The notes under the pieces are model-generated. The model worked only from the letters and a program-made list of their open reading frames with translations, was not told the origin of the DNA and made no database searches. A program made the position numbers and the translations under genes. From an uncultured Clostridia bacterium (GTDB lineage Bacteria; Bacillota; Clostridia; TANB77; CAG-508), in assembly GCA_934121885.1 (NCBI GenBank), contig CAKOVH010000010.1:1-59313 (forward strand): a stretch of 59,313 nt of DNA. The letters are read 5' to 3'. Every line of letters starts with the position of its first letter. The stretch's first letter is position 1. Shown here in pieces: positions 38,200-48,798 of this stretch.

Positions 38200-39199
38200 C
38201 TTTCCATTTTAAATGATTTATTATAACTACAATTGCACTAATTAATACAAATAAATAAAAATTAATCCCTCTATTTAGTAAAACAGCACTACCCATCATT
38301 GCTTCTGGATATATATTTCTAAACAATTCCATAAATACACCTTCGCTTACTCCAACTGCTCCTGGTGATGGAATTCCAGATACTGTTGCAAATAGTACAG
38401 CTTGCATTGTTATAATTTCAAAGACATTGTTTTTAGATAAGCCCAAAGCTCTATATGTCCAATATGAAATGCTATAATATAGTAAAAATTGAATTGCTGT
38501 TGTTCCAATAACCTTAAAAATTATTTTCTTATTATTTTTTATATATACAGCACTTTCTTGATATTTTACAAGTTCCCCTTCTAGATTTTCTTTTTTTGCT
38601 TCTAGATTTTTTATTCTAAAAAATTTCATAACTTTTAGTGCTATATTAATAAGTCCTTTTGACATTCTTTTTGAAAATATTCCTACTATCAATAGTGCAA
38701 GAGCACTCATATTTAGAGCAATTCCAACTATAAAAAATATAATTAATACTTTATTCATATAATTATAGTTAAAGCATAAACTTATAAATGCAAAACTTAT
38801 TGTTACAACTTGCATTGCACTTAAATTCATAAGTAATGCAAGTGTTGAATTAGATACAGATATTTTATCTTTATACATATAATAAATCTGCATTGGTTGA
38901 CCACCGCTTGCAGCAGGTGTTATTGCACTAAAAAAGAAACCTATTAATGCATATTTAAAGTTATTATAAAAACTCGATTTCTCATTTAGTGCTTTTAATG
39001 TTCTACCTATATTTATAGCTTCACATACAATGTATAAAAGCATACATACAATTCCAATTATCCAGTATATAGGATTGGCAGAACCAATAATGTTAAATAT
39101 TTGTGTAACATCTTGATCCTTTAATAGTATATAAAATGTGATTACTATTAAAAGAACAAAAAAAAGTAAATTTCTAATAATTTTTGATTTTTTTCTCAT
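38147..39199 (-). CDS. YbhN/MprF-type flippase-like integral membrane protein (UPF0104)
   Basis: 350 residues with about eight membrane segments. The family's pattern is visible: FKYALIGFFFSAITPAASGGQPMQIYYM in the middle and ATVSGIPSPGAVGVSEGVFM towards the end, matching the lysylphosphatidylglycerol flippase domain without the MprF synthetase part. It should flip or help place a lipid or lipid-linked substrate in the membrane. The C-terminus (WKDVEDEDLEHTKTTEDTK) overlaps the pentapeptide gene. Substrate unknown. Confidence 0.85.
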   Translation of the reverse strand: MRKKSKIIRNLLFFVLLIVITFYILLKDQDVTQIFNIIGSANPIYWIIGIVCMLLYIVCEAINIGRTLKALNEKSSFYNNFKYALIGFFFSAITPAASGGQPMQIYYMYKDKISVSNSTLALLMNLSAMQVVTISFAFISLCFNYNYMNKVLIIFFIVGIALNMSALALLIVGIFSKRMSKGLINIALKVMKFFRIKNLEAKKENLEGELVKYQESAVYIKNNKKIIFKVIGTTAIQFLLYYSISYWTYRALGLSKNNVFEIITMQAVLFATVSGIPSPGAVGVSEGVFMELFRNIYPEAMMGSAVLLNRGINFYLFVLISAIVVIINHLKWKDVEDEDLEHTKTTEDTK

Positions 39200-39236
39200 C
39201 TTTCTTCCCTTTTATTTTCTTTACATTATAGCCGTC

Positions 39237-40931
39237 TTATACATTTTCCAATCCTTTTATTTTTTCTATAACTCCATCTATAGAAACAATTTCAACTTCA
39301 TCAGAATTTCTTAGTTTAAATTCGACATTATTTTCTTCTACCTTTTTACCAACAGTAATTCTTACTGGTATTCCAATTAAGTCCATATCATTAAATTTTA
39401 CTCCTGGTCTTTCATTTCTGTCGTCTAATAAAGTATCTATTCCCATGCTATTTAAAGTATTGTATAAGTTATTTGCTACTTCTTTTTGTTTTTCATCTTT
39501 ATCACTTATTTGTACAATGCATACTTTAAATGGTGCTATATTCATTGGCCAAATAATTCCTTTTTCATCATGATTTTGCTCTACTAAAGCTGCTATTATT
39601 CTTTCTATTCCTATACCATAACATCCCATAACAACTGGCTTTAATTCATTATTTTCATCTGAATAGTTAAGTCCTAAACTTTCACTATATTTAGTACCAA
39701 GTTTAAATGTATTTCCAATTTCTATACCCTTTTTAAACACTAAATGTCCATCACAATTAGGGCATCTATCATGTTCTTTAACATTTCTAATATCAGCTAT
39801 TTTATATACTTCAAAATCTTCTAAATTAACATTTTTATAATGATGATCTGTTTCATTTGCTCCAACAATAAAGTTTCTCATGTATTTTACACCATTATCC
39901 ATAATAACTGGAATATTAAGTCCTATAGGTCCTGCAAAGCCTACTTTTGCATTTGTGATTTTTACAACATCTTCTGCTTCTGCAAGTTCTACTTCTTTTG
40001 CTCCTAACAATTTTCCAAGCTTAACTTCATTTACTTCTTTATCACCTTGAACTAAGCAAGCATAAAATTTTCCATCTATTTTGTAAATTAAAGTTTTAAC
40101 AAATTTTGATGCATCCATATTTAATAATTTACTTACATCTTCAATTGTTCCAGAATTTGGAGTATATACTTTTTCCTTACTCATTTTCTCTTCATTATTA
40201 TCTATTTCTTCATCTACACATTTGCTTACTTCTATATTAGATGCATAATCACATTTATCACATAAAACTAATATATCTTCTCCAACATCTGTTACAGCTT
40301 GGAACTCTTCTGATAAAAGTCCACCCATAACCCCTGTATCTGCTCTTACAACTGCATAATTTAGTCCAACTTCTTTACAAATTTTATTATATGCATCAAA
40401 TTGCTTTTTATATGATTTATCACATTCTTCTTGATTAATATCAAAACTATATGCATCTTTCATTGTAAATTCTCTTGTTCTAATTAATCCAAGTCTTGGT
40501 CTAACTTCATCTCTATATTTATTTCCAATTTGATAAAGTGTATATGGAAAATCCTTATATGATTTTGATTTCATCATTGCTGCTAGAACGAAGAACTCTT
40601 CATGAGTTGGTCCTAACACATATGGTCTATTATATCTGTCATTTAATTTGAAAATTGATGGTCCAAAAAGCTCATATCTTTTTGATTTTTGGAAAACTTC
40701 TATTGGAAGAAGCATTGGCATTGTAACTTCTACTGCTCCTGCTTCATTCATATTTTTTCTAACAATTGCCTTAACATTATCTACAACTTTTTGTCCTAAT
40801 GGCATTTTCATATAAATACCATTTCCAACTTTTTTAAACATTCCACTTTTAACAAGTAAATTTCCACTTACAGACTCTTCATCTTTAACATCTTCTCTTA
40901 ATGTATAAAAAAAACTTTCACTTAATTTCAT
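39237..40931 (-). CDS. proS: Prolyl-tRNA synthetase (bacterial type with editing insertion)
   Basis: 564 residues, bacterial ProS length. Class II motifs: motif 1 around YMKMPLGQKVVDNVKAIVRKNMNEAGAVEV, motif 2 RDEVRPRLGLIRTREFTMKDAY and motif 3 CYGIGIERIIAALVEQ. A YbaK-like editing insertion occupies residues about 225-385 (SKFVKTLIYKIDGKFYACLVQGD), and the C-terminal anticodon-binding domain begins near 465 (PFKVCIVQISD). Its ATG overlaps the scpB stop by one base, so it is translationally coupled to scpB, an uncommon pairing. No T-box leader precedes it. Confidence 0.97.
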   Translation of the reverse strand: MKLSESFFYTLREDVKDEESVSGNLLVKSGMFKKVGNGIYMKMPLGQKVVDNVKAIVRKNMNEAGAVEVTMPMLLPIEVFQKSKRYELFGPSIFKLNDRYNRPYVLGPTHEEFFVLAAMMKSKSYKDFPYTLYQIGNKYRDEVRPRLGLIRTREFTMKDAYSFDINQEECDKSYKKQFDAYNKICKEVGLNYAVVRADTGVMGGLLSEEFQAVTDVGEDILVLCDKCDYASNIEVSKCVDEEIDNNEEKMSKEKVYTPNSGTIEDVSKLLNMDASKFVKTLIYKIDGKFYACLVQGDKEVNEVKLGKLLGAKEVELAEAEDVVKITNAKVGFAGPIGLNIPVIMDNGVKYMRNFIVGANETDHHYKNVNLEDFEVYKIADIRNVKEHDRCPNCDGHLVFKKGIEIGNTFKLGTKYSESLGLNYSDENNELKPVVMGCYGIGIERIIAALVEQNHDEKGIIWPMNIAPFKVCIVQISDKDEKQKEVANNLYNTLNSMGIDTLLDDRNERPGVKFNDMDLIGIPVRITVGKKVEENNVEFKLRNSDEVEIVSIDGVIEKIKGLENV

Positions 40932-41530
40932 TATTCTTCTCCTTTATTTTCGTCTTTATTTTCGTCTTTATTTTCTTCTTTTTTCTCTATTAAATCATCA
41001 ATTACAATTTGCTGATTTTCATCCAATTTATATTTTGGAAGACTCGGTAGTTTATCTAAACTTTCTAATCCAAACATCCTTAAAAACTCTTTTGTTGTAG
41101 AGTATGTTGTTGGTCTTCCTGGTGCATCAGCCTTTCCAGAATCCTCTATTAAGTTAAAATCTAACAACTTATATATTGTTCCATCTGAATTTACACCACG
41201 AATAGATTCAATTTCTGCCCTAGTTATTCTCGGATTATATGCAATTATTGCTAAAGTTTCTAATGCTGCTTGAGACAAATTAGGTTTGCTTCTTTTATCA
41301 AAAACAGGGTAAATATATTCATAATATTCTTTTTTAGTGCATAATTGATATCCACCATCCACATTTATTATTTGAATACCTCTATCCTCTTTTTCATATT
41401 CTATTTTCATACTTTCAACTAAATTCATAATTTCGTCAGAACTAAGTTCTAATGCTACCATAAGTTCTTTTATACTTACTTCTCTACCTGCTGCAAATAA
41501 TATTGATTCTATAATACCTTTTTCTTTCAT
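40931..41530 (-). CDS. scpB: Segregation and condensation protein ScpB
   Basis: 199 residues. Two winged-helix domains with family motifs IIESILFAAGREVSIKEL, LSQAALETLAIIAYNPRITRAEIE and IRGVNSDGTIYKLLDFNLI. It is the kleisin-associated partner of the SMC complex in chromosome segregation. The C-terminal tail is a short acidic repeat (ENKDENKDENKGEE). scpA, its normal upstream partner, is not next to it here. Confidence 0.95.
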   Translation of the reverse strand: MKEKGIIESILFAAGREVSIKELMVALELSSDEIMNLVESMKIEYEKEDRGIQIINVDGGYQLCTKKEYYEYIYPVFDKRSKPNLSQAALETLAIIAYNPRITRAEIESIRGVNSDGTIYKLLDFNLIEDSGKADAPGRPTTYSTTKEFLRMFGLESLDKLPSLPKYKLDENQQIVIDDLIEKKEENKDENKDENKGEE

Positions 41531-41719
41531 TTTTCACCTTTATATACATAGCTTAATTTTTTCACATAAAAAGCCTAATTTTACACTATTTTATCACTTT
41601 TTTAGCCGATTGTAAACCTATAAAAGAAGATTTTTCCATCTTAAAATTTATATTTTTCTTGTATTATTTTTTCTTGTGTGGTAGTATTATATTAGATTAG
41701 AATAAGGTTGGTGTTAATA

Positions 41720-41869
41720 ATGGATGAGAGAAAAAAAATTGAAGTTGTACCCGGAAATGGAAAAGATTTAGATATATCACCTGTTTATCAACATTTAGAA
41801 GTTGAAAAACCAAAAGACGAACCAAAAAAAGAAAATATTGTGGTACCAGAAGAAAAAAATAATGCATAG
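41720..41869 (+). CDS. Small charged protein, unknown
   Basis: 49 residues (MDERKKIEVVPGNGKDLD at the start), rich in Glu, Lys and Pro, with no membrane segment. TAAGG lies about 12 bases before the ATG. TTATATTAG upstream may be a -10 element. It stands alone on the + strand between two leftward genes and ends at a 12-bp stem. I do not recognise it. The 189-base gap before it is AT-rich and holds its promoter and that of scpB. Confidence 0.55.
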   Translation: MDERKKIEVVPGNGKDLDISPVYQHLEVEKPKDEPKKENIVVPEEKNNA

Positions 41870-41871
41870 AA

Positions 41872-41906
41872 AAATGTCAAGGGACGGTAAACCCTTGACA
41901 TTTCTT
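41872..41906. terminator. Strong hairpin, probable terminator
   Basis: AAATGTCAAGGG pairs perfectly with CCCTTGACATTT. The T-tail is weak on the + strand (TTTCTTAT). Confidence 0.65.
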
Positions 41907-41957
41907 ATAGGAATTTTTTATGTTATCCATCTTTGGTTAAAATCTATATTTTTTTAA

Positions 41958-42653
41958 TTATATAGCTTCTTGATTTTCTTGAACTGCTTCTTCATTTTCA
42001 TCTGTATTTTTATCTATAATTTCTAAGCTTGATACAGATACTTCATAAGCAATTCTTTTTTCAATTGTTCCATCTTCATGCTTTTTCTCGTATTCTCTTG
42101 ATTGAACTCTTCCTATTACTCTAATTTCTGCTCCAACTGGTACAGTTTCACAGAATTTAGCGTTTCTTCCCCAAGCAATACATGGAATATAATCTGATTT
42201 ATTATATGATCTATTTACTGCAAGTAAAATATCAGCTATTTCTCTACCAAATGGTGTTTTTCTGTAAATTGGTTTTTTACAAATGTAACCATCTAATACA
42301 ACTTCATTAGTTGTAATGTCTTTTCCTACTGGTATTTCTTCTTCTTGATTTTCAATAAATGTAATTTCCTTTGCAAATACTGTAAGTATTAATCTGTTCT
42401 TTTCTCCTTGATATGAGTTATAACTTCTAAATTGTCCTTCTACTGAAATTTTACTATCAATTGGTAATTCGTTTTCTGGTAATAATCTTTCTGATATTGT
42501 GATTGGAATGTTATCTGCATTTCCACTTAAACGTGGTATGCTAAGATCAAATATATAGAATTTTTCTCCATATATTTCATGACTAAATCTTTTTTCACTA
42601 GTTACTTTTCCCACTAATGTGATGTGGTTATTATCTGAATAATTTGTATTCAA
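41958..42653 (-). CDS. Single-stranded DNA-binding-like protein with two OB domains
   Basis: 231 residues. The first OB fold (about 5-95: HITLVGKVTSEKRFSHEIYG, ITISERLLPENELPI, VEGQFRSYNSYQ) and the second (about 110-205: NEVVLDGYICKKPIYRKTPFGREIADILLAVNRSYNKSDYIPCIAWGRNAKF) are both SSB-like; only the second has the standard SSB core. The C-terminal tail NTDENEEAVQENQEAI is acidic but lacks the usual DDDIPF-type end that recruits partners. Such two-OB proteins occur in Clostridia beside a separate canonical SSB. No rpsF/rpsR neighbours, so this is probably not the main SSB. Confidence 0.75.
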   Translation of the reverse strand: MNTNYSDNNHITLVGKVTSEKRFSHEIYGEKFYIFDLSIPRLSGNADNIPITISERLLPENELPIDSKISVEGQFRSYNSYQGEKNRLILTVFAKEITFIENQEEEIPVGKDITTNEVVLDGYICKKPIYRKTPFGREIADILLAVNRSYNKSDYIPCIAWGRNAKFCETVPVGAEIRVIGRVQSREYEKKHEDGTIEKRIAYEVSVSSLEIIDKNTDENEEAVQENQEAI

Positions 42654-42813
42654 CTTAATTTCCTCCCCTATTTGTTTCTTTATAAATTTTATTCATCCTG
42701 CTATGATTTTATTCTAATCTATTTATCACTTTTTTTATTATACTACATTTTTTTGGTTTTGTCTACATAAAATGTTATTTTTTTCATTTTTTTGAATTAT
42801 GCTATTATTTTTG

Positions 42814-43290
42814 TTAATTTTTGGAGTAAATAAGTTGTACAATTTTTTCGTACAAAATTACGTTTATATCAACATTTGTATCGTTTTCTTCTTCGAATTC
42901 TTGTGGCTCTATTTTTTCATCAAAAATATTTTTTATTGTTCTTTGTAAACAAATTATTATATTATTTTCAGATACACTAGATATAGTAAAAGTAGCTTTA
43001 TTATTAAAACCATAACTGATAATTGTCAAATTTAAATCCTTCCAAAACTCTTTTTCAAGTTCTACATCAGTATTTAAAATAACATATTTAGATTTAGTTA
43101 TTATATTTTTTAACTTTACATCATCTTTTATATTTCCATTAATAACTACTGTTTCAAACTGAATATTTCTTATATTGTCTATATTTTTGCTTGTAATAAA
43201 TATAATATTATCAGCTGGAAATAACTTAAATATTTTTTTAACCATGCTTTCTTCATTCTTTGAATTAGTTACAATACCTATAAAAGACAT
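42814..43290 (-). CDS. Unknown Rossmann-like protein
   Basis: 158 residues. The opening MSFIGIVTNSKNEE and the alternating strand-helix pattern (NIIFITSKN, FETVVINGN, SKYVILNTD) suggest a Rossmann-like fold. The part YGFNNKATFTISSVSENNIIICLQR is faintly like the nucleotide-binding region of Mur ligases. I do not assign a function. RBS GGAGAG eight bases before the ATG. It follows a small membrane protein and murI on the same strand. Confidence 0.55.
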   Translation of the reverse strand: MSFIGIVTNSKNEESMVKKIFKLFPADNIIFITSKNIDNIRNIQFETVVINGNIKDDVKLKNIITKSKYVILNTDVELEKEFWKDLNLTIISYGFNNKATFTISSVSENNIIICLQRTIKNIFDEKIEPQEFEEENDTNVDINVILYEKIVQLIYSKN

Positions 43291-43338
43291 ATTTTTCTCT
43301 CCTAAATTTATATATGTTATATTATTCCTATATTTCCT

Positions 43339-43512
43339 TTATTTATTCACTTCATTAATTTCATTTTGTACAGCATTTGTACTTGTCTCAACAATATTTT
43401 TTTGATCGTCTGCAACATTATTAATGTATGCAGCTGTAACAAATAGAATAACAACTGTTGATAGTGAAATTATATATGAATAAATTTTTGATTTATCTAT
43501 AACCCAAAACAT
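43339..43512 (-). CDS. Small single-pass membrane protein
   Basis: 57 residues. Start ATG 43512 with CGGAGG 8 bases before. One membrane segment near residues 11-30 (YSYIISLSTVVILFVTAAYI), then a hydrophilic tail rich in Asn, Glu and Asp. Not recognised. It lies between murI and the Rossmann-like gene, all leftward. Confidence 0.6.
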   Translation of the reverse strand: MFWVIDKSKIYSYIISLSTVVILFVTAAYINNVADDQKNIVETSTNAVQNEINEVNK

Positions 43513-43578
43513 AATAAACCTCCGTTTTACAAGCTATTAAAATTATATGCCTATAAAAAGAGGTTTATTCTTATTATT

Positions 43579-44367
43579 TTATATTTTTTCTATTTTTTCT
43601 GTTATTTTATCGTCTTTTAATAATTTTTTTGCTACATTTAAAAAGTTGCATTCTGTATCTGTTAAATAAATTTTATAATTTGCCTTATGATTTTTTTCGT
43701 TTTCCATTTTATTTGTTCGTATGTAATTTTCTACTTCTTTTGATACCATTTCTCCAGTGTTTATTACCTCTGTTCCTGGTTTTAATTCTTCTACAATTAA
43801 TTTTTTAAATAAAGGATAGTGTGTACAACCAAGTATTAAAGCATCCATATCTTTTAAGCCTTTTAAATATTCATGAACTGCAAGTTTTGCTATTTCGTTT
43901 TCTGTCCATCCTTCTTCTGCCATAGGAGCAAGCATTGCACATTCTCTATTTTGTAATTCTACATCTTGTATTTCTTTTAATAATGCATTTTTCCATCCAT
44001 TGCTTCTTATTGTTCCAACTGTTGCAATAACTCCAACTTTTTTTATATTCTTTTCCTTTAAATATTTTACAGTAGGTTCAATTATTCCTATAATTGGTAC
44101 ATCAAATTCCTTTTGCACTTCTTCTAAAGCTTGGCTTGTTGCAGTTCCACATGCAATTACTATTAATTTTGCGTTCTTCTCTATTAATTCTTGTATTCTT
44201 TTTCTAGTAAGTTCTATAATTGTTTCTTTTGATTTACTTCCATAGGGAAAACTTGCTGTATCTCCTATGTATATTATATCTTCATTTGGCATAGCTTCAG
44301 ATATTTCTTTAAATACTGTCATTCCACCTACGCCAGAGTCAAACATTCCTATTGGTCTTGTATCCAT
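43579..44367 (-). CDS. murI: Glutamate racemase
   Basis: 262 residues; makes D-glutamate for peptidoglycan. Motifs: IGMFDSGVGGMTVFKE, GDTASFPYGSKS, the first catalytic Cys in VIACGTATSQAL (Asn is usual where Gly stands here) and the second in ILGCTHYPLF. Normal length. It heads a leftward group of three genes with a small membrane protein and an unknown. Confidence 0.95.
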   Translation of the reverse strand: MDTRPIGMFDSGVGGMTVFKEISEAMPNEDIIYIGDTASFPYGSKSKETIIELTRKRIQELIEKNAKLIVIACGTATSQALEEVQKEFDVPIIGIIEPTVKYLKEKNIKKVGVIATVGTIRSNGWKNALLKEIQDVELQNRECAMLAPMAEEGWTENEIAKLAVHEYLKGLKDMDALILGCTHYPLFKKLIVEELKPGTEVINTGEMVSKEVENYIRTNKMENEKNHKANYKIYLTDTECNFLNVAKKLLKDDKITEKIEKI

Positions 44368-44546
44368 TCTTTTTCCAACTTTCTTTTAATTCATTTAATA
44401 TATATGCACTATAATCGTTTTTTTTACATATAAACTTTTTCTATTATACATCATTATTTCTTATTTTTCTACATAATTATCACAAATATTTTGTTACAAC
44501 ATAATATGTATTAAGCAGATTGCTTAAAAGAAAGGATGAATTTATT

Positions 44547-45020
44547 ATGGAATATGAAAAGAATGTATGCCCTGTTGTAGGTATTGATGGTATTTTAGCT
44601 ACTGGAAAACAATTTGATTTAGATATAACTTTACCAGAAGATAACCGTTCTGTTATTTATGGTGTTGTTAAAGATTGTTACCAAGATCCAGTTAAAGATG
44701 CAGTTGTAAAATTAGTTGAAGTTGTTTGTGACTGTGGAAAAGAAGAAAGAAGACCAGTATCTCACACATTTACAGATGATGAAGGAGAGTTTGTATTTGG
44801 ACCTTTATGTGCTAATAGATTATATGAAATCGAAATTTGGGTTGACCAAGTAAAACACTGCAAAGTATGTAAAAAGGTTGAACGTGATACAAAATGCTTA
44901 AAAGGTATTAAATTAGATTGCAATGATCATGATTTCAAACCATGTGAAAAAGAATCTTGTAAACCAGCTGAACCAGAAATGCCTTGCAATAAACCTTGTA
45001 TGAAACCTTGTGGAAGATAA
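44547..45020 (+). CDS. Cys-rich protein with a carboxypeptidase-regulatory-like (beta-sandwich) domain
   Basis: 157 residues from ATG 44547 with AAAGGA 11 bases before. The middle (YGVVKDCYQDPVKDAVVKL...HTFTDDEGEFVFGPL) is the CarboxypepD_reg fold. About 14 cysteines, many in the tail (CEKESCKPAEPEMPCNKPC), suggest disulphide or metal cross-linking; such proteins are found in clostridial spore coats or surfaces, which is my inference. No signal peptide. It is a lone + strand gene ending at a strong terminator, with an AT-rich upstream region. Confidence 0.7.
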   Translation: MEYEKNVCPVVGIDGILATGKQFDLDITLPEDNRSVIYGVVKDCYQDPVKDAVVKLVEVVCDCGKEERRPVSHTFTDDEGEFVFGPLCANRLYEIEIWVDQVKHCKVCKKVERDTKCLKGIKLDCNDHDFKPCEKESCKPAEPEMPCNKPCMKPCGR

Positions 45021-45047
45021 TCTTTAAGTAATTTATCTTTTAAGGTA

Positions 45048-45088
45048 AAATTAGCGAATGTAATTTTTACATTCGCTAATTTATTTTA
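45048..45088. terminator. Bidirectional intrinsic terminator
   Basis: ATTAGCGAATGTAA pairs perfectly with TTACATTCGCTAAT with T- and A-rich flanks; shared by the Cys-rich gene (+) and addA (-). Confidence 0.92.
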
Positions 45089-48000
45089 TGATAATGGATA
45101 AATCATAGCTTTATATACCTTTTGATTTAAAGCTTCTTCTAGAGCCTTTTTATATAAATCTAATTGTATTTTATACTTTTCTTCTAGTACACTTTCATCT
45201 CCATCTTTAATATAATCTGTTTTATAATCTACTAAAATAACTCTTCCTTCTTTATCAATATAATACAAATCTATAATACCTTGTACCAATATGTTTTCTT
45301 TTTCATCTGCATTTTCATATATTGATTTTGCAGAAATATATGTATAAAATGGCTGTTCTTTATGCACTTCTTTTGCTTCTTTTAATTGTTTCCATAAATC
45401 CGAATTTACATACTTTATTAATGCTTTTCTGTTTACAGATTTAAGCTCAAGTTCTGTAATCATTTCGTTTTTATATAAATCTTGTAAAAATTCTTCTATT
45501 TTCTCTTCTGAATAATCCTTTGTTTCATCTAATTTTTGAACACAATAATGCATTAATGTTCCCTTTTGAGCTGGAGATAAGGCTTTCTTTTCTTCTACAA
45601 ATTTAGGTCTATATGTTAAATTTGAACTTTGTTTAGTTTTCTCTATTATTTCTTCTAAGCTTATATTTTCTTCCTGCATCTGCTTTAATTTTGTTACAGA
45701 CGTTTTATTTGGAATTTTAGAAGATTCTAAATATGAATAACTCCAATTTAACTTTTCTTTAATATCTGTATATTTATCACTTTCTTCTATGTCATTTGCT
45801 TCTTTTAATTTTTCTTCTAACGCCTTTTTTACATTTATAGCTTCTATTTCATGGCTTTGTAAACTCTTTATAATTTCATCTTTCTTGTGTTCTACCAAAT
45901 TAATAATTTTTTCTGAATTTGGTTTATTATTTATATATACAAGTTCCAACCAATCTAAATAAGATGCATATTTTTCTACCAACTGATATTTTATCCTTTC
46001 ACCTGGTTTACTTTGATAAATATTTAATAATTGTTCTTTTTCTTGCATCTTCTTTTTTATATCTTTTGAAATTCCTGTTATAAATAACTTTTCCTTAGCA
46101 CGAGTTAATGCAACATAAAGAACTCTCATTTCCTCTGATATAGTTTCTTTTTTACTTATTATTTTAATTGCCTCTTTTGCTAAAGTATTATACTCTACTC
46201 TTTTTTCAGAGTCTATTAATTTTGGTCCAAATCCAATATCCTGATGCATTAATATAGGTTTATTTAAATCTTGTAAGTTAAATTTTTTACCTGTTCCAGC
46301 TAAAAATACAACTGGAAATTCAAGTCCTTTACTTTTATGAATACTCATAATTCGTATTACATTATCATTTTCTCCAATTAATTTTGCTGAGCCCATATCT
46401 GAACTACTTGTTTTTACTTTATCTATAAAGTGTATAAAATTAAATAATCCCTTAAAACTTGCCTTTTCATATTGTTTTGCTTTTTCAAACAATAATTTTA
46501 AATTAGCTTGTCTTAAGTTTCCATTTGGAAGTAAACTCACATAATGATAATATCCTGTTTCCGTGTATAATTTCCAAATAAACTCATCTAAATCATTGTA
46601 TTTTTCTTCTTTATTCCACTTTTCTAGATTATTTACAATATTTTCTATTTTATCTTTTAGAGGCTCTTTTACAATTAGTCTAGCTTTAAGCATTGCTTCA
46701 TAAAAACTTGATTTTCTATCAGCTAATCTTATCTCTACTAAGTCATCATCATTAAAACCACCAATGTTTGACCTAAGTACAGTTACAAGAGGAATATCTT
46801 GTAATGGATTATCAATTATTTTCAAAAGTGCAAGTATTGTTTGCACCTCCATAGAATCTAAATATGTGGTAGATGTATCACTAAAAACCGGTAAATTAAG
46901 TTCTGATATTTCTTTTTCATAAATAGGTGCTGTGGCAGATGTTGCTCTTAATAGTACACATATATCTTTATATGTAATTTTTCTATAATCTTTTTTCTTT
47001 TTATCAAAGACTTGATAATTGCTCTCTAAAAGTTCCTTTATTTTACTTGCAACAAATTTTGCCTCTAAAACACTATTTTCTATTCTTTCTTCATTTTCTT
47101 CTGTTTCCACTTCTTCATCTGCTGATTGGTTATCATCTTTGTAGCATTCTTCACTTTCTTCTTTTAGGTCTATAATATGTAGTTCCGCATTACCTGCAAA
47201 ATCTACTTTTTCCTCTGGCTCTTTGTAACCTGCTCCATAGTTTAAGTATTCATCTTTTGTATAATCTACATCTCCCAAATCTGCACTCATTATATTATCA
47301 AAAACTAAATTTGTTACATCAAGTACATTTTCTCTACTTCTAAAGTTTTTGAATAGCTGTATTTTTAAACCAGACTCATTATCTGTCTTTTGTTCTTTTA
47401 ATTTATACTTCATATACTTTTCTAAGAATAACTCTGGTCTTGCTTGTCTAAATTTATATATACTCTGTTTTACATCTCCAACCATAAATATATTTTGTTT
47501 GTTTGAAATACTATTTAAAATATATTCTTGTACCAAGTTACTATCTTGATATTCATCAATTGCAATTTCATTAAATTTTTCTTTGTACTTTTTTGCAACT
47601 TCTGTTTCAACAATTGTTCCATTTTCTTCTTTTAGCAAAATTTTAAGTGCAAAATGCTCAATATCATGAAAATCTATAATATTCTTTTCTTTTTTCTTTT
47701 CAGCAAAATTATTTGAAAATTCTATTATTAAATTTTGTAACTCTTTTAATATTTTGTACATTTCTTTAATATCAAAAATTGCATCTTCTGAGTTTTGTAA
47801 AATTTTAATACCTGCAAATTGTTTTTTTACCTTATCTCTAATATCCTTTGCGTCATTTTTTAAATCATTAGTAACCTTTCTATCTACTGGCCACTTTTCC
47901 CATACCATCTCATTTATATTTCTAAATGTACTTTCCCATGTTTCTGAATAATTATATATAGCATAAAGATTGTTTATATCCGATTCTAATACTGAGCTAT

Positions 48001-48728
48001 ATTTTGCAAGTTCATCAAATTTAGTTGTTTCTTCATACATTTTTGTCAATTTTAATATGCATTCATAAATATTGCTTTTTATATCTTTTAATAGTATTTT
48101 TCCCCATATAGTTTTTGAAAAATCGCAGTTTTCCTTAATATTTAGCATTTCAACTTTTTCTTCTAACCACTTTTCAGGAAATGGACTACTTTGAATATAA
48201 TTATAAATATCTAGTATAAGTTCTATTAAAGGGTCATCTCCACGATACCCTGTGTATGTGTCTAATAGTTTTAAAAATCCTTTATCTTGATTTAAATATT
48301 TTTCTTCAAAAATATCTTCAATTACTTCGCTTTTTAGCAGTTCAATCTCTGCAGTATCTGCAATTCTAAAATTTGCAGAAGTATCTATTTCGTAAAAATT
48401 ATTACGAATAACATCTAAACAAAATGAGTGAATTGTACAAATACTTGCCTTATTTAATAAAGTTAGTTGCCTTTGCAAATTTATATCGTCTGGACTTTCT
48501 TCTAATTTTTTATATATCGCATCTAATATTCTTTCTCTCATTTCAGCAGCTGCTGCATTTGTAAATGTTACTACTAAAATTTTATCAATATCTATTTTAT
48601 CATCAATAATTTTATGAATAATTCTTTCAACAAGCACAGCTGTTTTACCACTACCGTGCGGCAGCAGCAACTAATATATTTGAATTTTTCTCTACTATTG
48701 CTTGTTTTTGTTCCTTAGTCCAATCCAT
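45086..48728 (-). CDS. addA: ATP-dependent helicase/nuclease AddA, read through a +1 shift at an in-frame CGG in its Walker A motif
   Basis: 1213 residues with the shift. The ATG at 48728 gives MDWTKEQKQAIVEKN and NILVAAAA, then CGG (48654-48656) followed at once by TAG. Skipping the C gives AAAA-GSGKTAVLVERII, the Walker A of the UvrD-like helicase; no start after the CGG would keep the P-loop. Helicase motifs follow: TFTNAAAAEMRERI, AIDEYQDSNLVQEYIL, GDVKQSIYKFRQARPELF, RIMSIHKSKGLEFPVVF and VALTRAKEKLF. The C-terminal RecB-type nuclease motif is ILVDYKTDYI. It processes double-strand ends for RecA. addB is not next to it. It follows spoIIQ by 70 bases on the same strand, with no terminator between. 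Confidence 0.92.
48654..48656 (-). other. In-frame CGG, putative +1 recoding site 6 (addA)
   Basis: Codon 25: GCA CGG TAG. The next zero-frame codon is a stop. Skipping C gives GCA GGT AGT GGT AAA, the Walker A motif A-G-S-G-K. In this gene the skip is needed for any helicase activity. Confidence 0.83.
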
Positions 48729-48798
48729 AAAAATACCTCTTTCATCATTTACTTTTATAAGTATATATGATAAAAAAGGTATTTTCAATTGTTTTTAA

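Noticed and set aside
43579..44367. Loss of the catalytic motif in murI because Asn is replaced by Gly after the first Cys
   Set aside because: Both catalytic cysteines and all other motifs are intact, and this substitution occurs in related racemases as far as I know.
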